DNA of 62,156 nt from Chitinophagaceae bacterium UBA1953 (GCA_002336115.1 DDEN01000049.1:1-62156); one strand, 5' to 3'; positions 37,486 through 47,731 are shown, numbered from the stretch's first letter. Made by a program: numbers and translations. The notes: generated by a model not told the origin, from the letters alone.

Positions 37486-39504
37486 ATGGGAACAGAAGAA
37501 AACAAAGCAACAGCTTCATCACATCCTGATAAAGTAAAGTTCGGCCAACTGGCTGCTTACGGCGCTGGTGGAATAATTCCTATTGCCCTTTTTAATATTG
37601 CAGGTATTCTCGTTGGCTTGATGGGAAATATTAGCCTTGGTTTAAGTGCTTTCTGGTTGGGATTAATTCTTATTGTTCCACGTTTGTGGGATTCGTTTTC
37701 CGATCCGCTTATTGGTCACTTTTCAGACAACACCCGTACACGTTGGGGGCGCAGACGGCCATTTCTTTTGTGGGGTGGTATTTTAAGTGCAGCATTTTTT
37801 GTTGTTATATGGCTTATACCAAAAGGCGAAATGGTGCAGCAATGGTTTCCTACAGAACAGGGCTACCAGATTTTTCAGTTGATTTATATTCTTGTTTCAT
37901 TACTGTTGTTTTTTACTGCTGTGAATTTGTTTGAAATTCCGCATGGTGCTTTAGGAATGGAAATGTCAACCGATTCGCATGAACGTACACGGTTGTTCAG
38001 TGCAAAAAGTTTTGTGGGAAATTTATTTGCTATGAGTACACCATGGCTGTTCTGGCTGGCCAATCTCAAAGTGTTTAAAGGAACGGGAGGTACAGAAATG
38101 GATGGTATGAAATATGTGTCGTTAATTATTGCAGCACTTATCATTCCATTATCATTCTGGTGGTTTTTTAAATTGCGTGAACCCAAATTTCATATAGACA
38201 AACCGCAGCAAAAAACAAATTTCTGGAAGGATATGAAGCTGGTAGTTTCCAACAGGAATTTTGTGTTTTTAACGTTGACCATTTTTACATTGGCAATGGG
38301 TTTCAACTTTGTGCAGTTGCTAGGTTCTTACATTCCTATCTTTTATGTATTTGGTGGCGATAAACTTGCAGGTGCAACCATGCTCGGAATTAATGGAACA
38401 GTTTGGGCTGTTACGGGTGTGTTGGCTGTGTTTCCATTAAACTGGATCAGTCCAAAACTGGGCAAACGTAGTACACTCATTATTGCAATGTTGCTGATGA
38501 TTGCAGCGCAGCTTTCAAAAATTGTATGCTACAATCCGGCTCATCCTTACCTCATTGTTATTCCCACTATTTTACTTTCAGCAGGTATGTTGTTCTTTTT
38601 TACGTTAGGATCATCAATGGTAGGCGATATTTGTGATGAAGATGAATTGAAAACCGGGCAGCGTACAGAAGGAAGTTATTATGCAGTGTTCTGGTGGTTT
38701 ATCAAATTAGGCACTGCATTGGCAAGTTTTGTAGCAGGGGCTTTAATTGTTGTTACAATGTTTGATGAAACACAGGTAACAAAGGTTGATAAGTTTCAGG
38801 GGAATGTTGATGAAATTTCTACCTGGACAAAAGAGTGGAATAATAAACTTGCGGCTAATAAGCTTGATGCTGCAACTTTGCAAATCATGCAGACCGATGC
38901 CTTGAAAGATGCAAAAGAATATGAAAAATTGTTGAAGAAAGAACATGATAAAAAATTTGAAAATACATTTGAGAACATTCCGGAATATACAGGCCAGCGT
39001 GACAGTATGATTAATCAAAACCTTTCATCAGTGCAAAATTCAATCAAACAGCTTTCCGGTACAACAATTCTTGCTGATTCGGTGTTAGCACACAGGCAAT
39101 TTGTACCTGCGGTACTGATACAGACAAAAGTTGATAAGTTATCCGCCACAGTTTTGGAATTACAGGCTTATTTAAAAGATAAATCGCTTGACAAAAAAAC
39201 GAAGAACAAAGAGCATTATAATGTGCTTGCAAATGAGATGACAATTGTGCAGCAGTCATTGTCGGAAATAAAAAGTAATACTGAATTTTCAACTTTGCAA
39301 AGCAGCGTAAAAACAATGGAAGGTAAAATTGTGGCATTGAAAAAACAAACACCTTATACTTTATTAATGATGAGGATTGTTGAAATAGGGCTGCCTGTAT
39401 TACTTAGTTTGATGTCATTGTTTTTTGTATTGCGCTATTCACTAACCGAAAAACGCACAAAAGAAATAAAAGATCTGCTGAAGGAAAAACATGCAGCAGC
39501 ATAA
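37486..39504 (+). CDS. GPH-family MFS sugar transporter with large loop insertion
   Basis: 672 residues, inner membrane. The N-terminal half has the glycoside-pentoside-hexuronide symporter signature RLWDSFSDPLIGHFSDNTRT followed by RWGRRRPFLLWGG. About 11 membrane segments run to residue 423, a hydrophilic, helix-rich insert spans about 424-621 (38755-39348), and a last membrane segment covers about 629-652. Normal GPH carriers are about 450-500 residues, so the insert is the reason for the length. With the usual topology the insert would be periplasmic. The transporter most likely imports sophoro-oligosaccharides for the cytosolic GH94 and GH35 enzymes encoded next. Confidence 0.88.
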   Translation: MGTEENKATASSHPDKVKFGQLAAYGAGGIIPIALFNIAGILVGLMGNISLGLSAFWLGLILIVPRLWDSFSDPLIGHFSDNTRTRWGRRRPFLLWGGILSAAFFVVIWLIPKGEMVQQWFPTEQGYQIFQLIYILVSLLLFFTAVNLFEIPHGALGMEMSTDSHERTRLFSAKSFVGNLFAMSTPWLFWLANLKVFKGTGGTEMDGMKYVSLIIAALIIPLSFWWFFKLREPKFHIDKPQQKTNFWKDMKLVVSNRNFVFLTLTIFTLAMGFNFVQLLGSYIPIFYVFGGDKLAGATMLGINGTVWAVTGVLAVFPLNWISPKLGKRSTLIIAMLLMIAAQLSKIVCYNPAHPYLIVIPTILLSAGMLFFFTLGSSMVGDICDEDELKTGQRTEGSYYAVFWWFIKLGTALASFVAGALIVVTMFDETQVTKVDKFQGNVDEISTWTKEWNNKLAANKLDAATLQIMQTDALKDAKEYEKLLKKEHDKKFENTFENIPEYTGQRDSMINQNLSSVQNSIKQLSGTTILADSVLAHRQFVPAVLIQTKVDKLSATVLELQAYLKDKSLDKKTKNKEHYNVLANEMTIVQQSLSEIKSNTEFSTLQSSVKTMEGKIVALKKQTPYTLLMMRIVEIGLPVLLSLMSLFFVLRYSLTEKRTKEIKDLLKEKHAAA

Positions 39505-39537
39505 AGTTGTAACTATCAGAAAAAAATATAAAGACGT

Positions 39538-41958
39538 ATGTTCACTATTGAAGGAAAAAATTTTGTTTTAGATGGTAAAAGAGTGTTTCTTAACTCAGGA
39601 GAAATTCATTATTTCCGTATTAAGAAAGAATTATGGGATCAGCATTTAGCTGCTGCAAAAGAAGCCGGGTTAACCACAATCAGCACTTATGTGCCTTGGG
39701 CATGGCATGAGCCAATAGAGGGCGAGTTTGATTTTGATGGCCATACTGTTGCAGAACGTGATTTATTGGGCTGGATAAAAAAATGTAAGGAACATGGTTT
39801 GTACTGTACATTAAAACCGGGGCCATTTATTCTTGCCGAATATCGTGGTGCAGGTTTGCCCGATTGGTTTATGGAGCAATATATTCCTGCGTTAAAAATG
39901 CACAACAGCAAAGGTGATGTTGTAAACAGTGATGGTGTAAGTCTTTTTCATCCTGTTTATCTTGAAAAAGTGCAGGCATGGTATAACCAGATTATGCCTT
40001 TGATTGCTGCACATGAATATCCTAAAAATGGCCCGGTGATATTGATGCAGATATGTAATGAAATTGGAGTGTTTTCATGGCTTTCGCATCAGGGCGATTA
40101 TAACGAAGAAGTAAGAAAACGCTTTGTTGCTTTTCTTAAAGAAAAAAACAGGGATATTCATTACTGGAATAAACTATGGGAAACCGGTTATCTTTCATTT
40201 GACGATGTACAGCTTCCGCCAGATGGCAGAGATCCTTATAAATCTGTTGCTGATAAGGGGCGTGATTATGAATGGACGCTTTTCTGGCGCAGGTATTATG
40301 CCGATTACCTGCGGATGCTTTCAAAATGGGCAAGAGACCTGGGAGTAACGCTTCCCTTCTATCATAATCTTCCAGGGTGGATTTATGGCAGTGGTTATGA
40401 GTTTCCTGTAAACATTACAATGTATGAGGATTTGTTTGATGATCGTAGTGAAATCATTTTTGGAGTAGATCATATTCCTGAATTTATGAGTTACCGCAAC
40501 CTGCACGATGATCGAATCATTAACGATATTACTTATGCCATGCAGGGAAATAAACCAATGTTTGCGGCAGAATTTCAAAGTGGGTCAAGGGAATATCATG
40601 TGGTAACAAATCCTGTTGAAATGGAATTGTTTTACAAGGCAAGCGTGGCAAATGGTTTAACCGGGTGGAATTATTATATGTTTTCACAGGGACGAAATCC
40701 TGAACGTAAAGGATACAGTGGTTCAACTTTTTACTGGTTTAACCCGCTTACACCCGAAGCAGAAAAAACTTCTGCATTTCCATTGGTGCAGCGCATGAGT
40801 AAAATCATCAGTACAACCGAATCGATTATTGTTGATGCGGAGCGAAAAGCAGAAGTAGCCGTTTTGTTTTATCCGCCTTATTATGCAACTGAACTTGAAC
40901 GTACAATTGATGCAGCAAGTGAAGTTATTTTCAGCTATTCCGCAATACGCCGACCTGCCTATTTTGATGGTTTGTTAAAAGCATTGCAGGTGCTGAATGT
41001 GGAATATGATATGCTCGATTTGAACAAATCAGCAACAGGGTGGGACAAGTATAAGCAGATTTGGGTTTTCTCTACCGATGAGATGAATGCTGCAGAGCAA
41101 CAAAAGATTCTTGATTATACAAAGAATGGCGGGCATGTGGTTATTTTCCCTGCTTTGCCTGTGCGTGAAATGAATGGTTTACCAAGCACCATCCTTCGTG
41201 ATGCGTTGCAGATAAAACCGGTTGGAACAGATTCATTCGATTCTGCATTGATTGATGTATTTGATCTGAAAGATATTAAATGTGCCAATCCTCAATTGGT
41301 GTATGATGCAAACGATTTGAAAGATGCAGAAGTGATAGCAAAAAATATACGTGGAAAGATTACCGGTTTCCAGAAGCATATAGGTAAAGGAAAAATTGCA
41401 CACATTGGTACATGGTGGGGTTTTGATACCGAAACGCATAAAGATGTTTATATAAAACTGCTTGGTCTTTCCGAATCAAACTTATTTAATGCCACTGCTG
41501 ATAATTTCTTTATTACTGTTCGTGAACGCTTTACTGCTGATAACCAGGCAATGTTGTTTATTGGTAATTATTACAATGAGGAGCAATCAGCTTCTGTTAC
41601 TTACACAAATCCTGCAACCGGAGAGAAAGTGAATTTTCCTTCAGGAACAGAGAAAATTGAAATGCCCGGGTTATATGCGGTGCTTACTCCGGTTTGTTTG
41701 AAGTTAAGTGATGATCTTCAATTGCTGCACACTACATCTGATTTGCTGCATATTGAAAAAACTGCAAATGGATTATTGCTTCAGTTGCATGGGCACAGAG
41801 ATTTGTTAGGCGAATTGGTTCTGGAAGGAAATATTCAGAATATCAGATCGGTTGAATATGAAGGTAAAGCACTGGAGTTGAAAAAAACAGGAGAAAGGCT
41901 GGTTGTTAATTACAAACATCTGCATAAAAAAGATGTTGTACTTGAAATTATAAAATAA
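39538..41958 (+). CDS. GH35-family glycosidase, cytosolic
   Basis: 806 residues without a signal peptide. The (beta/alpha)8 domain starts with SGEIHYFRIKKELWDQHL, TTISTYVPWAWHEPIEGEFD and LKPGPFILAEYRGAGLPDW, typical of GH35. The likely acid/base is E175 in QICNEIG and the likely nucleophile E345 in MFAAEFQSG. C-terminal regions (about 450-800) include a glutamine-amidotransferase-like fold and beta-domains. GH35 is best known for beta-galactosidase, but I recall a GH35 homologue from Ignavibacterium described as acting on beta-1,2-glucosidic linkages. Its position between the importer and the GH94 phosphorylase supports action on beta-1,2-gluco-oligosaccharides here. That substrate is inference. 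Confidence 0.83.
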   Translation: MFTIEGKNFVLDGKRVFLNSGEIHYFRIKKELWDQHLAAAKEAGLTTISTYVPWAWHEPIEGEFDFDGHTVAERDLLGWIKKCKEHGLYCTLKPGPFILAEYRGAGLPDWFMEQYIPALKMHNSKGDVVNSDGVSLFHPVYLEKVQAWYNQIMPLIAAHEYPKNGPVILMQICNEIGVFSWLSHQGDYNEEVRKRFVAFLKEKNRDIHYWNKLWETGYLSFDDVQLPPDGRDPYKSVADKGRDYEWTLFWRRYYADYLRMLSKWARDLGVTLPFYHNLPGWIYGSGYEFPVNITMYEDLFDDRSEIIFGVDHIPEFMSYRNLHDDRIINDITYAMQGNKPMFAAEFQSGSREYHVVTNPVEMELFYKASVANGLTGWNYYMFSQGRNPERKGYSGSTFYWFNPLTPEAEKTSAFPLVQRMSKIISTTESIIVDAERKAEVAVLFYPPYYATELERTIDAASEVIFSYSAIRRPAYFDGLLKALQVLNVEYDMLDLNKSATGWDKYKQIWVFSTDEMNAAEQQKILDYTKNGGHVVIFPALPVREMNGLPSTILRDALQIKPVGTDSFDSALIDVFDLKDIKCANPQLVYDANDLKDAEVIAKNIRGKITGFQKHIGKGKIAHIGTWWGFDTETHKDVYIKLLGLSESNLFNATADNFFITVRERFTADNQAMLFIGNYYNEEQSASVTYTNPATGEKVNFPSGTEKIEMPGLYAVLTPVCLKLSDDLQLLHTTSDLLHIEKTANGLLLQLHGHRDLLGELVLEGNIQNIRSVEYEGKALELKKTGERLVVNYKHLHKKDVVLEIIK

Positions 41959-42038
41959 GCCTTATTGGAATTATTACAGGCATTAAACAGAAAGCACAAT
42001 GAAAAAGTATTGTGTATTGCATAGATAAAAAAACGGGT

Positions 42039-45000
42039 ATGAAACTTTCAAATAAAAACGGGTTAACGTTTTCTTTTTTAGAAAATGGGTATGTACAGAA
42101 TATTGACGTTGATAAAATCAGGATCAATTTAAAATCAGGAAATCTTTTTGCACAGCCGGGTACACAAATATACCTGCGTAAACATAGTGCCGGACAGATA
42201 GAGTTTACTCCATTGCTTGGTGCCGAAAATGGAAATAAAATCTCTTTTACAGATGATAAGTTTTATACAAAAGGTATATGGAAGGGTTTGGAGTATGTAT
42301 GTATGTTACAGCTTTCCGGAAAAAGCGCATCGTGGCAATGGCAGGTAGAAGTAACAAATACAACTGGCGAAAAGGCTGAACTTGATCTGGTTTGGAAACA
42401 GGAGGTTGGCCTTAAAAATCTGAACGATGGGTTGGTGAATGAATATTATGTAAGCCAGTACCTGGAGCGTATTATTCTGAGCGATGAAACACATGGAGCT
42501 GTAATAGCGTGCAGGCAAAATACAAAAGAAGCAACAGGGTATCCGTGGATTATGTTTGCAAGCACCGGAAAAGCAGCATCGGCCTTAACGGACGGGATGC
42601 AGTTTTATGGTAATTCATATCGTGCAACAGGCATTCCTGAATCTCTTCTTAAAAGCACAATGCCGGGCAACATGGCTGGAGAATCTCCTGTTGTTGCATT
42701 ACAGGAAACTCCTTTTGAACTGGAGGCAGGTGCATCGCATACCGTAAAATTTGTTGCTGCATTTAGTTCTAATCATACAGAAGCAACATCAGAAAAAGAT
42801 CTGGAAGTTTTGCAATCTGTTTTAAAAGAGTTTCCCGACGAAATTGAAATCGTTCCCGTTAATGCGGCAGTACCAAAACAAAATCTATTCCGTACAGCAC
42901 CACTCTTTCCTTCCGCCGATTTAAATACTGACGATATTGAAAATTTATTCGGAAAAAATATCCGGTTAAAAGAAGAAGTTAATCGGCAGTTGCTTTCTTT
43001 CTTCTGTGGCACAAACCAGCATGTAATTCTTAAAGCAAAAGAAACATTGGTTGATCGGCCTCATGCACATATTATGCAGGCGAATCTCTCACATGTACCA
43101 ACAGAACAAACACTTTCAACAACTTGCTTTGCAACGGGTGTTTTTAATTCACATATTTCACAAGGCAATACCAATTTCAATGTTTTTCTTTCCATTAATA
43201 CAAGTCAGTTCAATGCAAATATCAGCTCCGGGCAACGTGTTTTTGCAGAGATTGATGGAGTGTTTTACCTTCTCGGTATTCCATCTGCATTTGAGATGGG
43301 AATCAACTTTTGCCGTTGGATATATAAATGTGAGAGCAGTTTACTTGAAATAAAAACAGAAACATATATCAACTCGCCTGTAATAAAAACAACTGTTAAA
43401 GAAGTTAATGGAAAAAAAGTCAGGTTGATTATTACACACGACTGGGATAAGGTAAACACATGGGAGCTTGCAGCTAATGGTAACGGAGATTTTACTGCAA
43501 AGCCAACAGCAAATTCAATGATTACGGAAAAATTTCCTGCTGTTGATTTCAGAATTATTGCCGATGGAGCAGATGAAATAAAAAATTCTCTTCAGCATCA
43601 GTTGACTTATCAACTGACTGATTTGTTTGTTCTGGAAACTTCAGCCACCTCAGAGTTCTCTGTTCATTTCATTGGAGAGTTGAAAGAAAAATTTGACCTG
43701 AAGAATGCAACTGAAAACACAGTTATATCAGGAAATGAATTCTGGAATGAATTAAGTAATCATTTGCAATTGTATTCAGATGAAAAGAATCTGAAAACAA
43801 TCAGTGAAATATTGCCGTGGTATGGGATGAATGCTATTACACATTATCTCACACCGTACGGGCTTGAACAATTCAGCGGAGCTGCATGGGGAACAAGAGA
43901 TGTATCGCAAGGGCCTATTGAGCTTTTATTGTCGTTGGAAAAATATGAAGCAGCAAGGGAAGTGTTACTCATCACATTTGCTAATCAGAATAAAATTGGC
44001 GACTGGCCGCAATGGTGGATGTTTGATAGTTACAGCAGCATTCGTGCAGGTGATTGTCATGGCGATATTTATTACTGGGTGATCATTTCGTTGGCAGCTT
44101 ACATAAAAGTTACGGGTGATGCAAGTGTACTTGATGAAAAAGTTTCATTTTTTGGCGAAACTGAATTGTTTACCGTAAATGAACATGTGGAGCGTTTGAT
44201 AAAGATGATTGAAGATTCTTATATTGGTGATACTGCGTTGGTTCCTTTTGGTGGAGGCGATTGGAACGATTCTCTGCAGCCGGTAAATGAAGAACTGGCA
44301 AAACGTCTTATATCAAGCTGGACTGTGCAAATGAATTACCAGGCATTCAGTGATTATACTGAAGTATATAAACTTGTTGGTGATGAAGCGAAGGCAACAC
44401 GATTAGCCGGTGTTGCACAAAAAATTAAAGCCGATTTTAATCAATATCTTGTAAAAGATGATGTTGTTGCCGGTTATGGATATGTGCAGGATGATGGCAC
44501 TATTAGCGTACTGCTGCACCCTACAGATACACATACAGGGATTAAATACAGTCTGCTGCCAATGGACAGAGGTATATTAAGCGGAATATTTACAAAAGAA
44601 CAGGCTGAAGCTCATCAGAAAATTATTGATCAACATCTGAAAGGTCCCGATGGTGCAAGGTTAATGGATAAGCCACTTCGTTACAAGGGAGGTATTCAGG
44701 AAATTTTTCAACGTGCAGAGAGCAGCACTTTTTTTGGAAGAGAAATCGGGCTGATGTATATCCATGAGCATATCCGTTATACAGAATCGCAGGCTGTGCT
44801 TGGCAAGGCAAATGAATTTATAAAGGCAATGCGCCAGGCTATTCCGGTTGCTTATGGTGATGTTGTACCGAACAGTAATCTGCGCCAGGCAAACTGTTAT
44901 TATTCCAGCAGCGATGTAACGTTTCATACACGTTATGAAGCCGATGAAAAATATGAAGATATTCTTTCAGGAAAAATGCGTGTTGATGGAGGATGGCGTG

Positions 45001-45332
45001 TATATTCAAGTGGCCCCGGAATTTATATCAGTCTGATTATTAAAAAACTGATCGGGTTCCGTGCTTTTAATGATTATATTATTATTGATCCCGTGCTTAC
45101 AAATGAAATGGATGGATTTGCTGCTTCATTTAAATTTAAAGGATATGATCTGCACTGGAGTTTCGCAGTTAAGTCGGGTAATTATTCTCCTGTAAGTATC
45201 CGTATTAATGATGAACCTGTTTTTTATGATGCGGAATATAATCCGTACCGCAAAGGCGGGGCACAGATAGCAATGAAAAATTTCATAAGTTATTTGAAGC
45301 CGGGAATAAATAAGATTGCTGTTGAATTGTAA
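42039..45332 (+). CDS. GH94 phosphorylase, probable 1,2-beta-oligoglucan phosphorylase
   Basis: 1097 residues from the ATG at 42039; a GTG at 42012 would add nine. No signal peptide, so cytosolic. N-terminal beta-sandwich domains (about 1-560) precede an (alpha/alpha)6 barrel with LPWYGMNAITHYLTPYG, GTRDVSQGPIELLL, DWPQWWMFD, the GDWND motif at 740-744 that carries the general-acid Asp of GH94, and RQANCYYSSSDVTF near 950. The length is close to known 1,2-beta-oligoglucan phosphorylases (about 1,100 residues) and well above cellobiose phosphorylases (about 800). The reaction would be phosphorolysis of sophoro-oligosaccharides to alpha-glucose 1-phosphate plus a shortened chain. It is the strongest single marker for a beta-1,2-glucan pathway here. 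Confidence 0.85.
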   Translation: MKLSNKNGLTFSFLENGYVQNIDVDKIRINLKSGNLFAQPGTQIYLRKHSAGQIEFTPLLGAENGNKISFTDDKFYTKGIWKGLEYVCMLQLSGKSASWQWQVEVTNTTGEKAELDLVWKQEVGLKNLNDGLVNEYYVSQYLERIILSDETHGAVIACRQNTKEATGYPWIMFASTGKAASALTDGMQFYGNSYRATGIPESLLKSTMPGNMAGESPVVALQETPFELEAGASHTVKFVAAFSSNHTEATSEKDLEVLQSVLKEFPDEIEIVPVNAAVPKQNLFRTAPLFPSADLNTDDIENLFGKNIRLKEEVNRQLLSFFCGTNQHVILKAKETLVDRPHAHIMQANLSHVPTEQTLSTTCFATGVFNSHISQGNTNFNVFLSINTSQFNANISSGQRVFAEIDGVFYLLGIPSAFEMGINFCRWIYKCESSLLEIKTETYINSPVIKTTVKEVNGKKVRLIITHDWDKVNTWELAANGNGDFTAKPTANSMITEKFPAVDFRIIADGADEIKNSLQHQLTYQLTDLFVLETSATSEFSVHFIGELKEKFDLKNATENTVISGNEFWNELSNHLQLYSDEKNLKTISEILPWYGMNAITHYLTPYGLEQFSGAAWGTRDVSQGPIELLLSLEKYEAAREVLLITFANQNKIGDWPQWWMFDSYSSIRAGDCHGDIYYWVIISLAAYIKVTGDASVLDEKVSFFGETELFTVNEHVERLIKMIEDSYIGDTALVPFGGGDWNDSLQPVNEELAKRLISSWTVQMNYQAFSDYTEVYKLVGDEAKATRLAGVAQKIKADFNQYLVKDDVVAGYGYVQDDGTISVLLHPTDTHTGIKYSLLPMDRGILSGIFTKEQAEAHQKIIDQHLKGPDGARLMDKPLRYKGGIQEIFQRAESSTFFGREIGLMYIHEHIRYTESQAVLGKANEFIKAMRQAIPVAYGDVVPNSNLRQANCYYSSSDVTFHTRYEADEKYEDILSGKMRVDGGWRVYSSGPGIYISLIIKKLIGFRAFNDYIIIDPVLTNEMDGFAASFKFKGYDLHWSFAVKSGNYSPVSIRINDEPVFYDAEYNPYRKGGAQIAMKNFISYLKPGINKIAVEL

Positions 45333-45383
45333 TTTATTTTAAATAGTATCATAACATATAACATCGAACTGAATTTAAAATCT

Positions 45384-47681
45384 ATGCGTAAAAGTTTTAT
45401 CCTCCTGCTGTGTGTAATGTTTGTGTTGGTTGCAAAATTGCAGCCACAAAAACCTGCCACTACTGTTAAAAATTCAAAGAAAGAAAAATTTATCAGCGAT
45501 CTAATGGCCAAAATGACGCTTGATGAAAAAATTGGCCAGCTAAATCTTGTTGGTGCCGGTGAAATTCATACTGGTGAAACAAACAACAGCGATATTGGTA
45601 AAAAAATTGCAAATGGTCAGGTAGGCGGAATTTTAAACCTTGATTCTGCATGGCGTATTCGTGAAGTACAACGTGTTGCAGTTACAAAAAGCCGCTTAAA
45701 AATTCCATTAATTTTTGGAATGGATATTATTCATGGGTACCGCACAACTTTTCCTATTCCTCTTGCAATGGCAAGTAGCTGGGATATGAGCTTAATTGAA
45801 AAAGCATCCCGTGTGGCGGCACAAGAGGCAAGTGCCGATGGGCTTTGCTGGACATATTCACCAATGGTGGATATATGCCGTGACCCACGATGGGGAAGAG
45901 TAGCTGAGGGTTCAGGTGAAGATGTTTATTTAGGGTCAAAAGCTGCACAGGCTTATGTACGTGGTTACCAGGGCACCGATCTTTCAAAAAATAATACCAT
46001 TATGGCCTGTGTTAAGCACTTTGCATTATATGGCGCTGCTGAAGCAGGTAGGGATTATAATACAACCGACATGAGTTATGTGCGGATGTATAACGAATAC
46101 CTGCCGCCTTACAAAGCGGCTTTTGATGCAGGTGCGGGAAGTGCCATGAGTTCATTTAATGATATTAATGGTATTCCTGCAACGGCCAATCGTTGGCTGA
46201 TGACAGACCTGCTCCGTAAGCAATGGGGCTTTAAAGGTTTTGTTGTTACAGATTTTACTGCTATTAACGAATTGATTGCACACGGCTTGGGCGATTTGCA
46301 AACAGTATCGGCTTTGGCATTACATGCAGGAATTGATATGGATATGATTGGAGAAGGATTTTTAACAACTTTAAAAAAATCACTGAAAGAAGGCAAGGTT
46401 ACTGAAGCTGAAATTAATCAGGCGTGTCGTCGTATGCTGGAAGCTAAATATGATTTAGGTTTGTTTGATGATCCTTTCAGGTATTGCGATTTAAACCGTG
46501 CTGCAACTGAACTTACAACTCCTGAAAATTTACAAACAGCAAGAGAGCTTACTTCGCAAACATTTGTGCTTCTGAAAAATCAGAACCAGCTTTTACCTCT
46601 GAATAAAAAATTGAATATTGCTTTGGTTGGTCCGTTGGCAAATTCACGTTACGATATGGCTGGTACATGGGCAGTAGCAATTGATCATAAAAAAACTGTT
46701 ACAGTTCTCGATGGATTTAAAAACGCTTTAGGTAACAGCGCAAACCTGATGTATGCAAAGGGATGTAACCTGATTGATGATAAGCAGCTTGATAAATGGA
46801 TCAGTTGGGGCGGAACAGCAATTGACCCTGTAAAAACACCAGAACAGTTAAAGCAGGAAGCATTTGAAATTGCACAGAAAAGTGATGTAGTCGTTGCCGT
46901 AATGGGTGAGGCTTCAGAAATGAGTGGTGAAAGTTCAAGCCGTTCAGATATTTCTTTACCCGGCAACCAGGAAGCGTTTTTGAAAGAGTTGGTAAAAATA
47001 GGTAAGCCTGTTGTGTTGGTTTTGTTTACTGGCAGGCCCCTTACAATTAATTGGGAAAAAGAAAATATTCCGGCAATTCTGAATGTATGGTTTGGTGGTA
47101 CACAATCGGGCAACGCAATTGCAGATGCGGTTTTTGGTTTGGTTAATCCTTCCGGTAAACTTCCTGTAACATTTCCGCAGAATGTAGGACAGATACCAAT
47201 TTATTATAATCATAAAAATACAGGGCGACCTGTTGATGAAGGTAAATGGTTCCAGAAGTACCGTTCAAATTACTTTGATGTTACCAATGATCCTTTATAT
47301 CCTTTTGGTTATGGGTTAAGTTATACATCGTTTACTTATGGTAATCTACAGTTGAGTTCAACCAGGCTAAAAGGAAATCAGACATTACGGGCCAGTGTAA
47401 CCGTAACAAACAGTGGCAAATATGATGGGGCAGAAGTTGTTCAGTTATACATAAGAGATGTTGTGGGAAGTATTACAAGGCCGGTAAAAGAATTAAAAGG
47501 ATTTGAAAAAATATTCCTGAAAACCGGTGAATCAAAAACTGTGACTTTTACTATTACTCCTGCTGATCTGAAATTTTACAATAATAATCTGAAATACGAT
47601 TGGGAGCCGGGTGATTTTGAAATTATGGTTGGTACAAATTCACAGGATGTAAAATCAATGAAAATTAATTGGGAAAAATAA
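45384..47681 (+). CDS. GH3 beta-glucosidase, exported
   Basis: 765 residues with an N-terminal signal (MRKSFILLLCVMFVLVAKL). The GH3 N-terminal barrel has KMTLDEKIGQLNLVG, KIPLIFGMDIIHGYRT, PMVDICRDPRWGR, MACVKHFALYGAAEAGRDYN and the nucleophile D290 in GFVVTDFTAINE. The C-terminal domain contains GEASEMSGESSSRSDISLPG, where the acid/base Glu lies, and a fibronectin III-like domain ends the protein. Similar Bacteroides enzymes act on sophorose-type oligosaccharides, so trimming beta-1,2-linked glucose in the periplasm is likely. It is the last gene of PUL A and ends at a shared terminator. Confidence 0.9.
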   Translation: MRKSFILLLCVMFVLVAKLQPQKPATTVKNSKKEKFISDLMAKMTLDEKIGQLNLVGAGEIHTGETNNSDIGKKIANGQVGGILNLDSAWRIREVQRVAVTKSRLKIPLIFGMDIIHGYRTTFPIPLAMASSWDMSLIEKASRVAAQEASADGLCWTYSPMVDICRDPRWGRVAEGSGEDVYLGSKAAQAYVRGYQGTDLSKNNTIMACVKHFALYGAAEAGRDYNTTDMSYVRMYNEYLPPYKAAFDAGAGSAMSSFNDINGIPATANRWLMTDLLRKQWGFKGFVVTDFTAINELIAHGLGDLQTVSALALHAGIDMDMIGEGFLTTLKKSLKEGKVTEAEINQACRRMLEAKYDLGLFDDPFRYCDLNRAATELTTPENLQTARELTSQTFVLLKNQNQLLPLNKKLNIALVGPLANSRYDMAGTWAVAIDHKKTVTVLDGFKNALGNSANLMYAKGCNLIDDKQLDKWISWGGTAIDPVKTPEQLKQEAFEIAQKSDVVVAVMGEASEMSGESSSRSDISLPGNQEAFLKELVKIGKPVVLVLFTGRPLTINWEKENIPAILNVWFGGTQSGNAIADAVFGLVNPSGKLPVTFPQNVGQIPIYYNHKNTGRPVDEGKWFQKYRSNYFDVTNDPLYPFGYGLSYTSFTYGNLQLSSTRLKGNQTLRASVTVTNSGKYDGAEVVQLYIRDVVGSITRPVKELKGFEKIFLKTGESKTVTFTITPADLKFYNNNLKYDWEPGDFEIMVGTNSQDVKSMKINWEK

Positions 47682-47698
47682 TATTTATTTAATGAGTA

Positions 47699-47731
47699 AA
47701 ACCGGCGAAGCTGTAAATGTTTCGCCGGTTT
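47699..47731. terminator. bidirectional terminator between PUL A and the regulator gene
   Basis: Perfect 11-bp arms (47699-47709 and 47721-47731) with a GC-rich core and an 11-nt loop lie between the convergent GH3 and regulator genes. The T-run after the right arm is weak (TTTAAATATTTT). Confidence 0.75.

Noticed and set aside
41999..42028. Nine-codon open frame MKKYCVLHR ahead of the GH94 gene
   Set aside because: No attenuator structure or repeated regulatory codons; most likely chance.
46685..47113. 142-codon open frame on the minus strand inside GH3
   Set aside because: It lies opposite conserved GH3 sequence, and its protein resembles no family; an antisense shadow.
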